Assembly (NCBI RefSeq): GCF_034377285.1
Contig: NZ_CP139715.1
Span: 3,394,001-3,458,000, forward strand
Reading direction: 5' to 3'
DNA: 64,000 bases
From: Thalassobaculum sp. OXR-137
Lineage (GTDB): Bacteria > Pseudomonadota > Alphaproteobacteria > Thalassobaculales > Thalassobaculaceae
The notes beneath the pieces were generated by a model. That model saw only the letters and a list, made by a program, of their open reading frames with translations. It made no database searches and was not told the origin of the DNA. The position numbers were made by a program, and so were the translations under genes. Below, in pieces: positions 52,882 to 62,171 of the stretch (position 1 is its first letter; each line of letters begins with the position of its first letter).

Positions 52882-53289
52882 GGCGGGCCGCGCCGGCGGC
52901 TTGTTTCCTGGGCGCAAGACCTCGATAATATTAACTCGTAGTTATTAAGTGGTGTAAAATAAAAACATCACCCAATCCCCTATACAATGATGAAATTTGT
53001 ATTTTCTCATTAATTGATAATATTAAATAACAATGTATTTAAATTTTCCGTGTCAACTCTATTGATGTGACACTTTGTGACATTTTACTTCCATAGGATA
53101 TAATCGCCACAAAGATATTTGCTTATTTATATGAAGGATATTACTTCATTGTCACTATGTAGGGGCCTTGGTCTCGACTGGCCCGGATAAACCCATTTTT
53201 GCTCGCTTCAAGCCGATTTGCCCTGTGCGGATCGGCACCGGGGATGCTGTCCCCGAGGCTGGGGCGAGCCGGCATTGAAGGCTGACGTC
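52882..53289. promoter_or_regulatory. Very AT-rich leader of the RTX-repeat gene
   Basis: About 240 bp (52920-53160) are strikingly AT-rich against a GC-rich genome, with long A/T runs such as TTAATTGATAATATTAAATA. No gene is present. Such tracts upstream of large surface or secreted protein genes are often bound by H-NS-like silencers and carry the promoter. The segment ends in GC-rich sequence just before the ATG at 53290. Confidence 0.65.
53050..53085 (+). promoter_or_regulatory. Candidate response-regulator site: dyad and 10-bp-spaced direct repeats
   Basis: TGTGACA occurs at 53066-53072 and again at 53076-53082, exactly one helical turn apart, as OmpR/PhoB-class regulators bind. GTGTCA (53050-53055) and TGACAC (53068-53073) add a dyad. 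The two-component gene pair immediately upstream is the natural candidate to bind here. Confidence 0.45.
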
Positions 53290-56200
53290 ATGACCGCACG
53301 TTCTCGCTCCGAGCACCTGAACCCCGTTCCGTTCCAGCCGTCCCAGGTGCTGATCGTCGATGCCGCCGTCGACCATGCCGACCTGCTGCTGACGGGGCTG
53401 GAGGAGATGCCGGTCGTTCGTCTGGCCGCCGGCCGGTCCGGGCTCGCGCAGATCGCCGAGGCCCTGCGCGGGAGGACCGGGATCGCCGCCCTCCATCTGT
53501 TGAGCCACGGTACGGCCGGTGCCCTGCTGCTTGCCGGCGAGAGCGTGAGCCGCGGGACCCTGGCGCGGGACGCCGACGCCCTGGCGGCGATCGCCGATCG
53601 CCTGGCACCGGAGGCCGAGGTCGTGCTCTACGGCTGCTCGGTGGCCGAGGGGACGGCCGGCCGTGCCTTCGTCGAGGCGCTGGAACTGGCGCTCGGCGTG
53701 CCGGTCGCGGCCTCGGCCGGTCCGGTCGGGGCGGCAGAGCTGGGCGGCGCGTGGGATCTGCGGACCCTGAGCGGTGTCGCGGCGGCACCGATCTTCGCCT
53801 CCGAGGCGCGGGCGGCGTATCCGGGTGTGCTGGCGAGCTTTCCGGGTTTTCCCGGCGAAGACGAGCTGACCGGCACTAGCGATGCCGACCTCATGTGGGG
53901 GGCCGCAGACAACGACACCTTGAACGGCCTTGGCGGCAACGACACGCTCTCTGGCGGCGGCGGCGACGACGCCCTGTACGGCGGGGTTGGCGACGACGCG
54001 CTCTCCGGCGGCGCCGGTTCGGACCTTCTGGAGGGCGGTGCCGGCAACGACAGGTTCTCCGGCATTGTGGGTGAGCTGAAAGGGGACACGATCGCCGACT
54101 TCGCCGTCGGCGACAGCATCTACGTCAACTACACGGACCTCTCTTCCCTCAACGGACAGGCGGCGGCGGGCACGATCGCGGTGGATGGCGGCGTGCTGAC
54201 GCTGACCGGCATCTCCTCCGCCAGTGGCACGTTTGCAGCGGTCTATTACAGCGTCGCCGACGCAACCGTCATCACCCTGGTCGCGCCGGTCGCCCTGACG
54301 ACTGGTCCGGACAACCCGACGCTGACGGCAGGCGACGATCGGATCACGGCAGGCGACGGTACCCTGAAAGCCGACGATACGATCGACGGCGGCGACGGCA
54401 ACGATGTGCTGACCCTCTCGGCGGCGCAGGACGTGACGTTCACCGCCACCACCCTGACCAATGTCGAGACGGTGACCATCACCGCCGGCACCCAGAACAT
54501 CACCACCAACGATGCCACGGTCGCCGATGGCGAGACCCTGACCGTGAATGCCTCGGCCAGCACGGCCTCGGTCACCTGGGACGGCAGCGCGGAACTCGAC
54601 GGCACATTCTCCATCACCGGCAGCCAGGCCGCCGATACCTTGATCGGCGGCGCCGGCAACGACAGCCTGTTCGGTGGTGACGGTTCGGACCTCTTGGAGG
54701 GTGGCGCCGATAACGACACCCTGCGCGGCGGCACCGGTGCCGATACCCTCAGGGGCGGCGCAGGTAATGATAGCTTGCAAGGTAACGACGGCGCGGACCT
54801 CCTGGAGGGCGGCGACGGTGCGGATACTCTGGTCGGCGGCGCGGATGCCGATACCCTGATCGGTGGCGCAGGCGATGATCGCTTGGAGGGCGGTGACGGT
54901 TCGGCCCGCCTGGAGGGCGGCGACGGTGCCGATACCCTGCTCGGCGGCGCCGGTGCCGAGACCCTGAGCGGCGGCACAGGCGATGATAGCTTGCACGGTG
55001 GTCACGGTGCGGACCTCCTGGAGGGCGGCGCTGATAACGACACCCTAATCGGCGGCGTGGGTGCAGATACCCTCAGGGGTGGCGCAGGCGATGACAGCTT
55101 GGACGGCGGCAACGATGCGGACCTCTTGGAGGGCGGCGCCGGTGCCGACACGCTCAGCGGCGGCAGAGGTGCGGACACGCTCTCCGGCGGTGACGGCAAC
55201 GACAGTCTTCAAGGCAACGACGAGGCGGACGAGCTGTCTGGCGGCGCCGGTGCCGACACGCTCAGCGGCGGCAAGGATAATGACGTCCTGAAGGGGGGCG
55301 CGGACAGCGATCTACTCTACGGAAACGACGGTGACGACCACCTCTCGGGTGGGGCCGGCATGGATACGCTGTATGCCGATTACGGGAACGATACGCTCGT
55401 CGGTGGTGCGGGCGACGATCTTCTCATCGTAAGCACCAGGAGTCCGTCTAGTGGAGACAATGACAATCTCCTGAGCGGCGGCGCCGGTAACGACACCTTC
55501 ACCGGCTCTACCTTCGATTTAGACGGCGACACGATCGCCGACTTCGCGGTCGGCGACAGACTTGTCGTCACGGGCCTCGATTTCAGCGAGTCGCTGAACG
55601 GCAAGGCAGCCGCGGCAACGATCTCCCTTGGCGGCTCCTACACCCTGTCTCTCACCGGCATCAGCGATGCCAGCGGCACCTGGAGTGCCAGCTACGACGG
55701 CAACAGGACCACGGTCACCCTGGTCGCGCCGGTCGCCCTGACGACTGGTCCGGACAACCCGACGCTGACGGCAGGCGACGATCGGATCGCGGCAGGCGAC
55801 GGTACCCTGAAAGCCGACGATACGATTGACGGCGGGGACGGCAACGACATGCTGATCCTCTCGGCGACGCAGGACGTGACGTTCACCGCCACCACCCTGA
55901 CCAATGTCGAGACGGTGACCATCACCGCCGGCACCCAGAACATCACCACCAACGACGCCACGGTCGCCGACGGCGAGACCCTGACCGTGAACGCCTCGGC
56001 CAGCTCGGACTCGGTCACCTGGGACGGCAGCGCGGAAACCGACGGCAGCTTCGTCATCACCGGCAGCCAGGCCGCCGATACCCTGATCGGCGGTGCGGCC
56101 GCCGACACGCTCTCAGGCGGCGCCGGCGACGACGTGGTGAACGGCAAGACGGGGGCGGACCTGGCGTATGGCGGCGCCGGCGCCGACACGCTGCTCGGCG

Positions 56201-59200
56201 GCACCGGCAACGACACGTTCTTCGGCGGGACGGAGGCGGACCTGCTCTCCGGCGGCGCGGGTGCGGACCTGCTCTCCGGCGGCGCGGGCGCCGACACGCT
56301 CGATGGGGGCATCGGCAACGACACTCTTTCTGGCGATGACGGCGGGGGCCTGCTGCTGGGCGGCGCGGGTTCGGACAACCTCCAGGGCGGTTCCGGCAGC
56401 AGCACGCTCTCCGGCGGCGCCGATGACGATACGCTCATCGCCGGCGGCGAAGCCGACACGCTTGATGGAGGCATCGGAAATGACTTCCTTGTCGCTCAGG
56501 GCGGAGCGGACGTGCTGTCCGGCGGCAACGGGGCCGACACGCTCTCCGGCGGTGCCGGTGCCGACACGCTGTATGGCGGTGCCGATGTCGACACGCTGAA
56601 CGGCGGCGCCGGAAGCGACGTGTTCTCCGGTTCGGCGGGCGAACTCAAAGGCGACACGATCCAGGACTTCGCCGCCGGCGACAGCATCGTCGTCACCGGC
56701 GCGAACCTCTCCTCCCTCAACGGACAAGATGCGGCGGGCACGATCGCGGTGGATGGCGGCGTGCTGACGCTGACCGGGATCACCGACGCCATCGGCGATT
56801 TCGCCGCCGTCTATGACGACGGCACCGGCAACACCACCATCACCCTGCTCGCACCGCCGGTCGCCCTGACGGCCGGTGTCGACGCCCCCACGCTGACGGC
56901 AGGCGACGATCGGATCACCGCGGGGGCAGAAAATGCGCTAGGTGCCAACGATACGATCGATGGCGGGGACGGCGACGACACGCTGACCCTCTCGGCGGGG
57001 CAAGAGGTGACCTTCAGCGCCACCACCCTAACCAACGTCGAGACGATCACGATCACCGGCGGTGTGCAGAAGATCACCACCCACAACGCCACGGTCGGTG
57101 CCGGCAAGACCCTGACGGTAGACGCCTCGGGCAGCGACGATGCGGTCAATTGGAACGGCATGAACGAGCGCGACGGCACCTTCGACTTCACCGGCGGCGC
57201 CGATAACGACACCGTAATCGGCGGCGTGGGTGCAGATACCCTCAGGGGCGGCGCAGGCGATGACCGGCTTTCCGGCGGTAGTGGCGACGACATCCTGTCG
57301 GGCGGCATCGGCGACGACAGCCTGATCGGCTACCTCGGCGCGGACACGATGTATGGCGGCGCCGGGAACGATACGTTCAGCGGCGGCAATGGCAATGACG
57401 TCCTGAAGGGTGGGGCCGGCAATGATGTTCTCTCCGGCGAAATCGGCGACGACACCCTGTCGGGCGGTGCCGGCAGGGATATCCTGTACGGCAATGAAGA
57501 CAACAACGTCCTCTTCGGGGGCGACGATGCGGATACGCTGTATGCGGGCCATGACAACGATACGCTCATCGGCGGCGCGGGCGACGATCTTCTGTTTGTG
57601 ACCCGCCCGTCTGGGCTGGGTAGCGGAGACAATGACAACCTCCTGAGCGGCGGCGCCGGGAACGACACCTTCTCCGGCAAGGCCGACGAACTCGGCGGCG
57701 ACACGATCGCCGACTTCGCGGTCGGCGACAGCCTTGTCGTCAAGGATGCCGATCTCAGCGCCCTCAACGGGAATGCCGCATCCGCGACCATGTCCCTTGG
57801 CGGCTCCGACACCCTGTCTCTCACCGGCATCAGCGCCGCCAGCGGCACCTGGAGTGCCAGCTACGACGGCACCGATACCATCATCACCCTGGTCGCCCCG
57901 TCCTCCGGCGGCGGCGATTCCGGGGGCGGCTGCTCCGGGGGGAGCGGTGGTGGCGGGTCGTCGGGAGGCGGCGGTACCCCCAATGTCGTCGTCACTCCGA
58001 CGACCCCCACCACTGGCACCGGCGGGCCCGGGACGACCACCGCGGAGACCATCACCAACACGGGCTCCGGCACCGGCTCGGCGCCGATCGTGCAGAACAC
58101 CAACAACAACGGCAATGTGGTCACCGCGACCCTGCCGGCCGGGACCAGCCTCACCTCCGAAGGTCCGTCGACCGCCCAGTCCGGCGCCAACGCCGTGGAC
58201 ACCCTGGTCCAGGCGGTGGAGGGCCGCGGGTCGCCCTCGACCCCGCAATTGACGACCGGTGCCCGGGCCTTCCTCAACAACCTGAGCACAAACACGTCCC
58301 TGGACGTGCGCACGATCGTCCCGACCACGACCTCCGGCTCGACCTCGGAGCCGATCGTCATCGCCGGCACCGAGCCGACCGACGGTACGCCGCAGTCCGA
58401 GGCTTTCGTCATCGACATGCGCGAGATGCCGGCGGGCTCCACCCTGCAGCTCGACAATATCGAGTTCGCCTCGGTCCTGGGCTCGACGACGGTCACCGGC
58501 GGCGCCGGGGACAACTACGTCACCGGCGACGAGAGCAGCCAGTTCATCTCGCTGGGCGTCGGCGACGACACCCTGTTCGGCGGGGCCGGGGCCGACACCA
58601 TCGGGTCCGGCAGCGGCAAGGACATCCTCTACGGGAACCAGAGCAACGACCGGGTGTTCGGGGGCACCGAGGAGGACACGGTCTATGGCGGTCAGGACCA
58701 GGATGTCGTCTACGGCAACCAGGCGGCCGACTTGGTCTACGGCAACGCGGGCTACGACACGCTCTATGGCGGTCAGGACTCAGATACCCTGTATGGCGGC
58801 CAGCACCAGGACCTGCTGTACGGCAATCTCGGTAACGACGTGCTCAACGGCAACAAGGGCCAGGACACCCTGTATGGCGGTGCGGGCAACGACGCCCTGT
58901 CGGGCGGCGACGGGGCCGACACGCTGATCGGCGGTGCGGGGGACGACACCCTGTCTGGCGGGCGCTCCAGCGAGGACGGGACCAACGACGGGTCGTTCGA
59001 CGTGCTGGAGGGCGGCACCGGGGACGACGCGTTCTACGGCGGCGAGGGCATCGACTGGATCTATACCGGTGCCGGAGCCGACCGGATCTATATCGAGGAC
59101 CTGAACGGCTTCGACGTGGTCGCCGACTTCAACGTCGCCGAGGGCGACCGGCTGATGATCCAGGCCAACGTCAACGGCCAGGCCATCACCAGTGCGGCCG

Positions 59201-59325
59201 ACGTCATCGCCCGGGCCAGCGACAATGCCGATGGCGATGTCGAGATCGACCTGGGCGGCCACTACGTCCGCCTGGTCGGTGTCCACACCTCCGACCTGAC
59301 GGAGACCCATTTCGGCTTCTTCTGA
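53290..59325 (+). CDS. Large DUF4347/RTX calcium-binding repeat protein, putative type I secreted
   Basis: A 2011-residue protein. Residues about 15-170 are a DUF4347-like domain (VLIVDAAVDHADLLLTGL, LHLLSHGTAGALLLAGE, EVVLYGCSVAEG). Several arrays of RTX nonapeptides (GGxGxDxLx) follow, at about 53890-54060, 54640-55500, 56080-56620, 57190-57660 and 58520-59000, separated by beta-rich modules starting PDNPTLTAGDDRI. A Gly/Ser-rich linker at about 57905-57985 and a Thr/Pro-rich region precede the last array; the end (GHYVRLVGVHTSDLTETHF) resembles a type I secretion signal. It should bind calcium once exported and act as an adhesin, S-layer or matrix protein. No HlyB/HlyD/TolC genes are in the window. 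ATG 53290 follows GAAGG. Confidence 0.86.
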   Translation: MTARSRSEHLNPVPFQPSQVLIVDAAVDHADLLLTGLEEMPVVRLAAGRSGLAQIAEALRGRTGIAALHLLSHGTAGALLLAGESVSRGTLARDADALAAIADRLAPEAEVVLYGCSVAEGTAGRAFVEALELALGVPVAASAGPVGAAELGGAWDLRTLSGVAAAPIFASEARAAYPGVLASFPGFPGEDELTGTSDADLMWGAADNDTLNGLGGNDTLSGGGGDDALYGGVGDDALSGGAGSDLLEGGAGNDRFSGIVGELKGDTIADFAVGDSIYVNYTDLSSLNGQAAAGTIAVDGGVLTLTGISSASGTFAAVYYSVADATVITLVAPVALTTGPDNPTLTAGDDRITAGDGTLKADDTIDGGDGNDVLTLSAAQDVTFTATTLTNVETVTITAGTQNITTNDATVADGETLTVNASASTASVTWDGSAELDGTFSITGSQAADTLIGGAGNDSLFGGDGSDLLEGGADNDTLRGGTGADTLRGGAGNDSLQGNDGADLLEGGDGADTLVGGADADTLIGGAGDDRLEGGDGSARLEGGDGADTLLGGAGAETLSGGTGDDSLHGGHGADLLEGGADNDTLIGGVGADTLRGGAGDDSLDGGNDADLLEGGAGADTLSGGRGADTLSGGDGNDSLQGNDEADELSGGAGADTLSGGKDNDVLKGGADSDLLYGNDGDDHLSGGAGMDTLYADYGNDTLVGGAGDDLLIVSTRSPSSGDNDNLLSGGAGNDTFTGSTFDLDGDTIADFAVGDRLVVTGLDFSESLNGKAAAATISLGGSYTLSLTGISDASGTWSASYDGNRTTVTLVAPVALTTGPDNPTLTAGDDRIAAGDGTLKADDTIDGGDGNDMLILSATQDVTFTATTLTNVETVTITAGTQNITTNDATVADGETLTVNASASSDSVTWDGSAETDGSFVITGSQAADTLIGGAAADTLSGGAGDDVVNGKTGADLAYGGAGADTLLGGTGNDTFFGGTEADLLSGGAGADLLSGGAGADTLDGGIGNDTLSGDDGGGLLLGGAGSDNLQGGSGSSTLSGGADDDTLIAGGEADTLDGGIGNDFLVAQGGADVLSGGNGADTLSGGAGADTLYGGADVDTLNGGAGSDVFSGSAGELKGDTIQDFAAGDSIVVTGANLSSLNGQDAAGTIAVDGGVLTLTGITDAIGDFAAVYDDGTGNTTITLLAPPVALTAGVDAPTLTAGDDRITAGAENALGANDTIDGGDGDDTLTLSAGQEVTFSATTLTNVETITITGGVQKITTHNATVGAGKTLTVDASGSDDAVNWNGMNERDGTFDFTGGADNDTVIGGVGADTLRGGAGDDRLSGGSGDDILSGGIGDDSLIGYLGADTMYGGAGNDTFSGGNGNDVLKGGAGNDVLSGEIGDDTLSGGAGRDILYGNEDNNVLFGGDDADTLYAGHDNDTLIGGAGDDLLFVTRPSGLGSGDNDNLLSGGAGNDTFSGKADELGGDTIADFAVGDSLVVKDADLSALNGNAASATMSLGGSDTLSLTGISAASGTWSASYDGTDTIITLVAPSSGGGDSGGGCSGGSGGGGSSGGGGTPNVVVTPTTPTTGTGGPGTTTAETITNTGSGTGSAPIVQNTNNNGNVVTATLPAGTSLTSEGPSTAQSGANAVDTLVQAVEGRGSPSTPQLTTGARAFLNNLSTNTSLDVRTIVPTTTSGSTSEPIVIAGTEPTDGTPQSEAFVIDMREMPAGSTLQLDNIEFASVLGSTTVTGGAGDNYVTGDESSQFISLGVGDDTLFGGAGADTIGSGSGKDILYGNQSNDRVFGGTEEDTVYGGQDQDVVYGNQAADLVYGNAGYDTLYGGQDSDTLYGGQHQDLLYGNLGNDVLNGNKGQDTLYGGAGNDALSGGDGADTLIGGAGDDTLSGGRSSEDGTNDGSFDVLEGGTGDDAFYGGEGIDWIYTGAGADRIYIEDLNGFDVVADFNVAEGDRLMIQANVNGQAITSAADVIARASDNADGDVEIDLGGHYVRLVGVHTSDLTETHFGFF
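54277..56098 (+). repeat. Near-identical ~379-bp intragenic duplication in the RTX gene
   Basis: The segment 54277-54655 recurs at 55720-56098 with only scattered changes, an offset of 1443 bp (481 codons, in frame). A third, diverged copy begins near 56857. Such closeness implies recent duplication or gene conversion of the module starting PDNPTLTAGDDRI. Confidence 0.75.
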
Positions 59326-59346
59326 GGCGAGCGTCGCAACCAGACG

Positions 59347-60252
59347 CTAGTTTTCTTGTGTCAGTGCTCCGGTGATGAGGTCTGCAATGATCTCGCGGAA
59401 GGCCTGTACGATTTGGGACTGATCGTCGCGGCGCCAGGCCAGCGCCACCTGAACCGGCGCCGGCTGTTCCTCGATCTCCAGGAAATCCACATCCGGGATC
59501 ATCAGATTGCGCGCCACCGAGGGGATGACGGCGATGCCGATCCCGGCGCGCACCAGGCCGAGAACCGTGTGGATCTGCGTGGCATACTGCTTGACCCGCG
59601 GCGCGAACCCGACCCGCTCGCACATGGCGGTGATGCGGGAGTGGAACAACGGGCTGCGCTGCTGCGAGAAGAACACCCAGTCGTCGGCCCGCAGATCCCG
59701 CACCGAGGCCGACCCGGCCCCGGACAACCGATGATGCACCGGCACCACGATCAGGAACCGTTCGTCGCGGACCACCATCGTGTCCAGCCGCGGGTCGTCC
59801 ACCGGCGGGCGCAGGATGCCCACGTCGATCACGTTGTCGATCAGCGCCGGGATCTGGTCCCAGATCGTGAACTCGTTCAGTACCAGCTCTACGTCCGGAT
59901 ACCGCGCGCGGTAATGCTGCAGGATGATCGGGGTCACGCTGTAGGTCGAGGAGTGGATGAACCCGATGCTGAGTCGCCCGGCATGGCCGAGGCTGGCCCG
60001 GCGCGCGTCGACCCCGGCGCGGTCCAGTTCCTCCAGGATCCGCAGAGCCCGATCCAGATAGAGGCGCCCTGCGGTGGTCAGCTTCACGCTGCGCTGGGTG
60101 CGCTCGAGCAGCCGCACCTCCAACTGCTCCTCCAACAACCGGATGTTACGGCTCAGCGCAGGTTGGGGGACCCGCAACCGTTCCGCCGCGCGGGTGAAAT
60201 GCAGGTCGGTGGCCACGGCGACGAAATCCCGGAGCAGCCGCACGGTCGTCAT
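59347..60252 (-). CDS. LysR-family transcriptional regulator
   Basis: A 301-residue regulator with an N-terminal HTH (FVAVATDLHFTRAAERLRVP, then QPALSRNIRLLEEQLEVRLL) and an effector-binding domain (RLSIGFIHSSTYSVTPIILQ, VRAGIGIAVIPSVARNLM). It is divergent from the RraA/Tct operon across 142 bp holding a dyad, so it probably controls that operon in response to the imported carboxylate. Confidence 0.9.
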   Translation of the reverse strand: MTTVRLLRDFVAVATDLHFTRAAERLRVPQPALSRNIRLLEEQLEVRLLERTQRSVKLTTAGRLYLDRALRILEELDRAGVDARRASLGHAGRLSIGFIHSSTYSVTPIILQHYRARYPDVELVLNEFTIWDQIPALIDNVIDVGILRPPVDDPRLDTMVVRDERFLIVVPVHHRLSGAGSASVRDLRADDWVFFSQQRSPLFHSRITAMCERVGFAPRVKQYATQIHTVLGLVRAGIGIAVIPSVARNLMIPDVDFLEIEEQPAPVQVALAWRRDDQSQIVQAFREIIADLITGALTQEN

Positions 60253-60283
60253 CGCCCTGTCCCTTCAAATCCCGCCACCAATA

Positions 60284-60299
60284 ATATCAATTTCGATAT
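60284..60299. promoter_or_regulatory. Dyad in the LysR/RraA divergent promoter region
   Basis: ATATC-AATTTC-GATAT is a 16-bp inverted repeat in an AT-rich part of the divergent gap between starts at 60252 and 60395. LysR proteins bind interrupted dyads of this size; the match to the T-N11-A rule is only approximate. Confidence 0.45.
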
Positions 60300-60394
60300 C
60301 ATAAGAGGTCAAATTATATATTGGACCTATAGCCCGGCAACCTCCTAGCGTTTCCCCAACGATAAGAACACCGCCTTGTCCCTGGGAGGACCTC

Positions 60395-61066
60395 ATGAAG
60401 TTGGGCTACCGCATCGTCCGCGACTGCGGGCGGGCAGACCGCACCCTCGTCGACGCGTTCTCGCGCATTCCGACCGCGATCATCAGCGACAACATGGGCC
60501 GCATGTTCGCCGGCGGTGCCGGTCTGCGGCCGCTGCACCGATCCGGCGGCATGGCCGGCAACGCGCTGACCGTGCGCGCCCGGCCCGGCGACAACCTGAT
60601 GGTCCACAAGGCGGCCGACCTGGCCCGCGAGGGGGACGTGATCGTGGTCGATGCCGGTGGCGACCTGACCAACGCGATCATCGGCGAACTCCTGGTGTCC
60701 TACGCCCGCAGCCGGGGCGTGGTCGGCATGGTGGTCGACGGTGCGGCGCGCGACCTCGACGCCCTGTCGGCCGGCAGCTTTCCGGTCTACGCCGCCGGCG
60801 TGTCCCATCGCGGGCCGTACAAGGACGGTCCGGGCGAGATCAACGTGCCGATTTCGGTCGGCGGCATGGTGGTCAATCCCGGCGACATCGTCGTCGGCGA
60901 CATGGACGGGGTGCTGGCCATTCCGGCCGACGGCGCACAGGCGCTGCTCGCCGCCGCCCAGGCCCAGCAGGCCAAGGAGGCCGCCATTCTGAAGGATATC
61001 GAGGCCGGCACCTGGGACCGGAGCTGGGTCGACGCGACCCTGCGCGCCAACGGCTTCACCGACTAA
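60395..61066 (+). CDS. RraA-like / 4-carboxy-4-hydroxy-2-oxoadipate aldolase-type protein
   Basis: A 223-residue protein of the RraA superfamily, which includes Mg-dependent class II aldolases (HMG/CHA aldolase) and RNase E inhibitors. Visible landmarks are FSRIPTAIISDNMGRM, TVRARPGDNLMVHKA, DLTNAIIGELL, VVDGAARDLDAL and GDIVVGDMDGVLAIP. The catabolic context (tripartite carboxylate uptake, two dehydrogenases, LysR regulator) favours the aldolase/decarboxylase role over RNase E control. A GGGAGG site precedes ATG 60395. Confidence 0.85.
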   Translation: MKLGYRIVRDCGRADRTLVDAFSRIPTAIISDNMGRMFAGGAGLRPLHRSGGMAGNALTVRARPGDNLMVHKAADLAREGDVIVVDAGGDLTNAIIGELLVSYARSRGVVGMVVDGAARDLDALSAGSFPVYAAGVSHRGPYKDGPGEINVPISVGGMVVNPGDIVVGDMDGVLAIPADGAQALLAAAQAQQAKEAAILKDIEAGTWDRSWVDATLRANGFTD

Positions 61067-61213
61067 CGGCGCGCGGTGGCCGGGACCGGAGCAGACGCGC
61101 GGATCAGAGCTCTCGACGGGGGCGATTTCCTCCGTCCACACGCGGCGACACCGATCGGCCGCTTCACGACGCCGCGCCACCAAGAGCGACGGTGATACAA
61201 GGGAGGAAAATCG

Positions 61214-62161
61214 ATGCGTATCAAGACAATGATCATGGCAGCCAGTGCCGCGGTGATGGCCGTCGCCCTGGCCGTCCCGGCCCAGGCCGAGTGGACGCCC
61301 GAACGGCCGATCCAGATCGTCGTCGGCTTCGCCCCCGGCGGCGGCACCGACGCCACCGCGCGGCTGATCGCGTCGGCCGCCCAGGAATTCTTCCCGGTGC
61401 CGCTGGTGGTGGTGAACCGCCCCGGCGCATCCGGCACGCTCGCGGCCGAACTGGTCGCCAATGCGGAGCCCGACGGCTACACCCTGCTGGTCGCCGGCGG
61501 GAGCGAGAGCACCTCGGTGCCGAACCACCTGAAGACCAACTACAAGCTCGACCAGTTCCGCGGCGTCATCCGGGTCAACCGCGAGCACATGGTCATCGTC
61601 ACCAAGAAGGGCAGCGGTCTCGACAGCATCGACAAGGTGGTCGAGCAGGCGAAAATCGCGCCGGGCACCCTGACCTACGGGTCGTCGGGCCCCGCCAGTA
61701 TTCTGCATTCCTCCTTCCTCGTCCTGGAGAAGGACGCGGGCATCAAGATGACCCACGTCCCCTACAAGGGTGGCGCGCCGGCGCTGGCGGCCCTGCTGGG
61801 CGGCCATGTGGACATGACGATCCTCACCCCGGCCGATGCCCAGACCCAGAGCGAGGCGGGCAACGTCAACGCGCTGGCCACCACCTCCGACCGGGCGGCA
61901 CAGCTCCCGGACGTGAAGTCGCTGAGCGAGCTCGGCTACAACGTGAACCTGGAGAACATGAAGGGCCTGGTCGCGCCGGCGGCGACGCCGGACGAGGTGG
62001 TTGCCTACCTGCACGAGCGCTTCAAGAAGGCGATGGAGAGCGAGACCTTCGCCAGCCTGGCCGGCCGGGCGAAGATCGTCCCGGGCTACCTGAACGGCGC
62101 CGATTTCGAGAAGGCCATGCAGTCCATGTCCGCCTCGATCGCGGCGGCTCTGGGAAGCTGA
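61214..62161 (+). CDS. tctC: Tripartite tricarboxylate transporter substrate-binding protein (TctC-like)
   Basis: A 315-residue periplasmic receptor with a signal peptide (ASAAVMAVALAVPAQA) followed by the Bug/TctC fold: RPIQIVVGFAPGGGTDATAR, VVVNRPGASGTLAAELVANA, GTLTYGSSGPASILH and THVPYKGGAPALAALLGGHV. It binds a carboxylate and hands it to a TctAB membrane pair. GGGAGG site upstream. The small subunit follows 10 bp later. Confidence 0.9.
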   Translation: MRIKTMIMAASAAVMAVALAVPAQAEWTPERPIQIVVGFAPGGGTDATARLIASAAQEFFPVPLVVVNRPGASGTLAAELVANAEPDGYTLLVAGGSESTSVPNHLKTNYKLDQFRGVIRVNREHMVIVTKKGSGLDSIDKVVEQAKIAPGTLTYGSSGPASILHSSFLVLEKDAGIKMTHVPYKGGAPALAALLGGHVDMTILTPADAQTQSEAGNVNALATTSDRAAQLPDVKSLSELGYNVNLENMKGLVAPAATPDEVVAYLHERFKKAMESETFASLAGRAKIVPGYLNGADFEKAMQSMSASIAAALGS

Positions 62162-62171
62162 GGCCAGGACC

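Noticed and set aside
53155-55005. A 616-codon minus-strand open frame opposite the RTX gene
   Set aside because: It is the complement of the repetitive RTX coding sequence; its repeats mirror GGxGxD codons, and the plus-strand frame has start, ribosome site and recognised domains.
54640-59000. Dense short repeats that could suggest a CRISPR or satellite array
   Set aside because: They lie in one long coding frame and translate to RTX nonapeptides; repeat units vary and there are no unique spacers.
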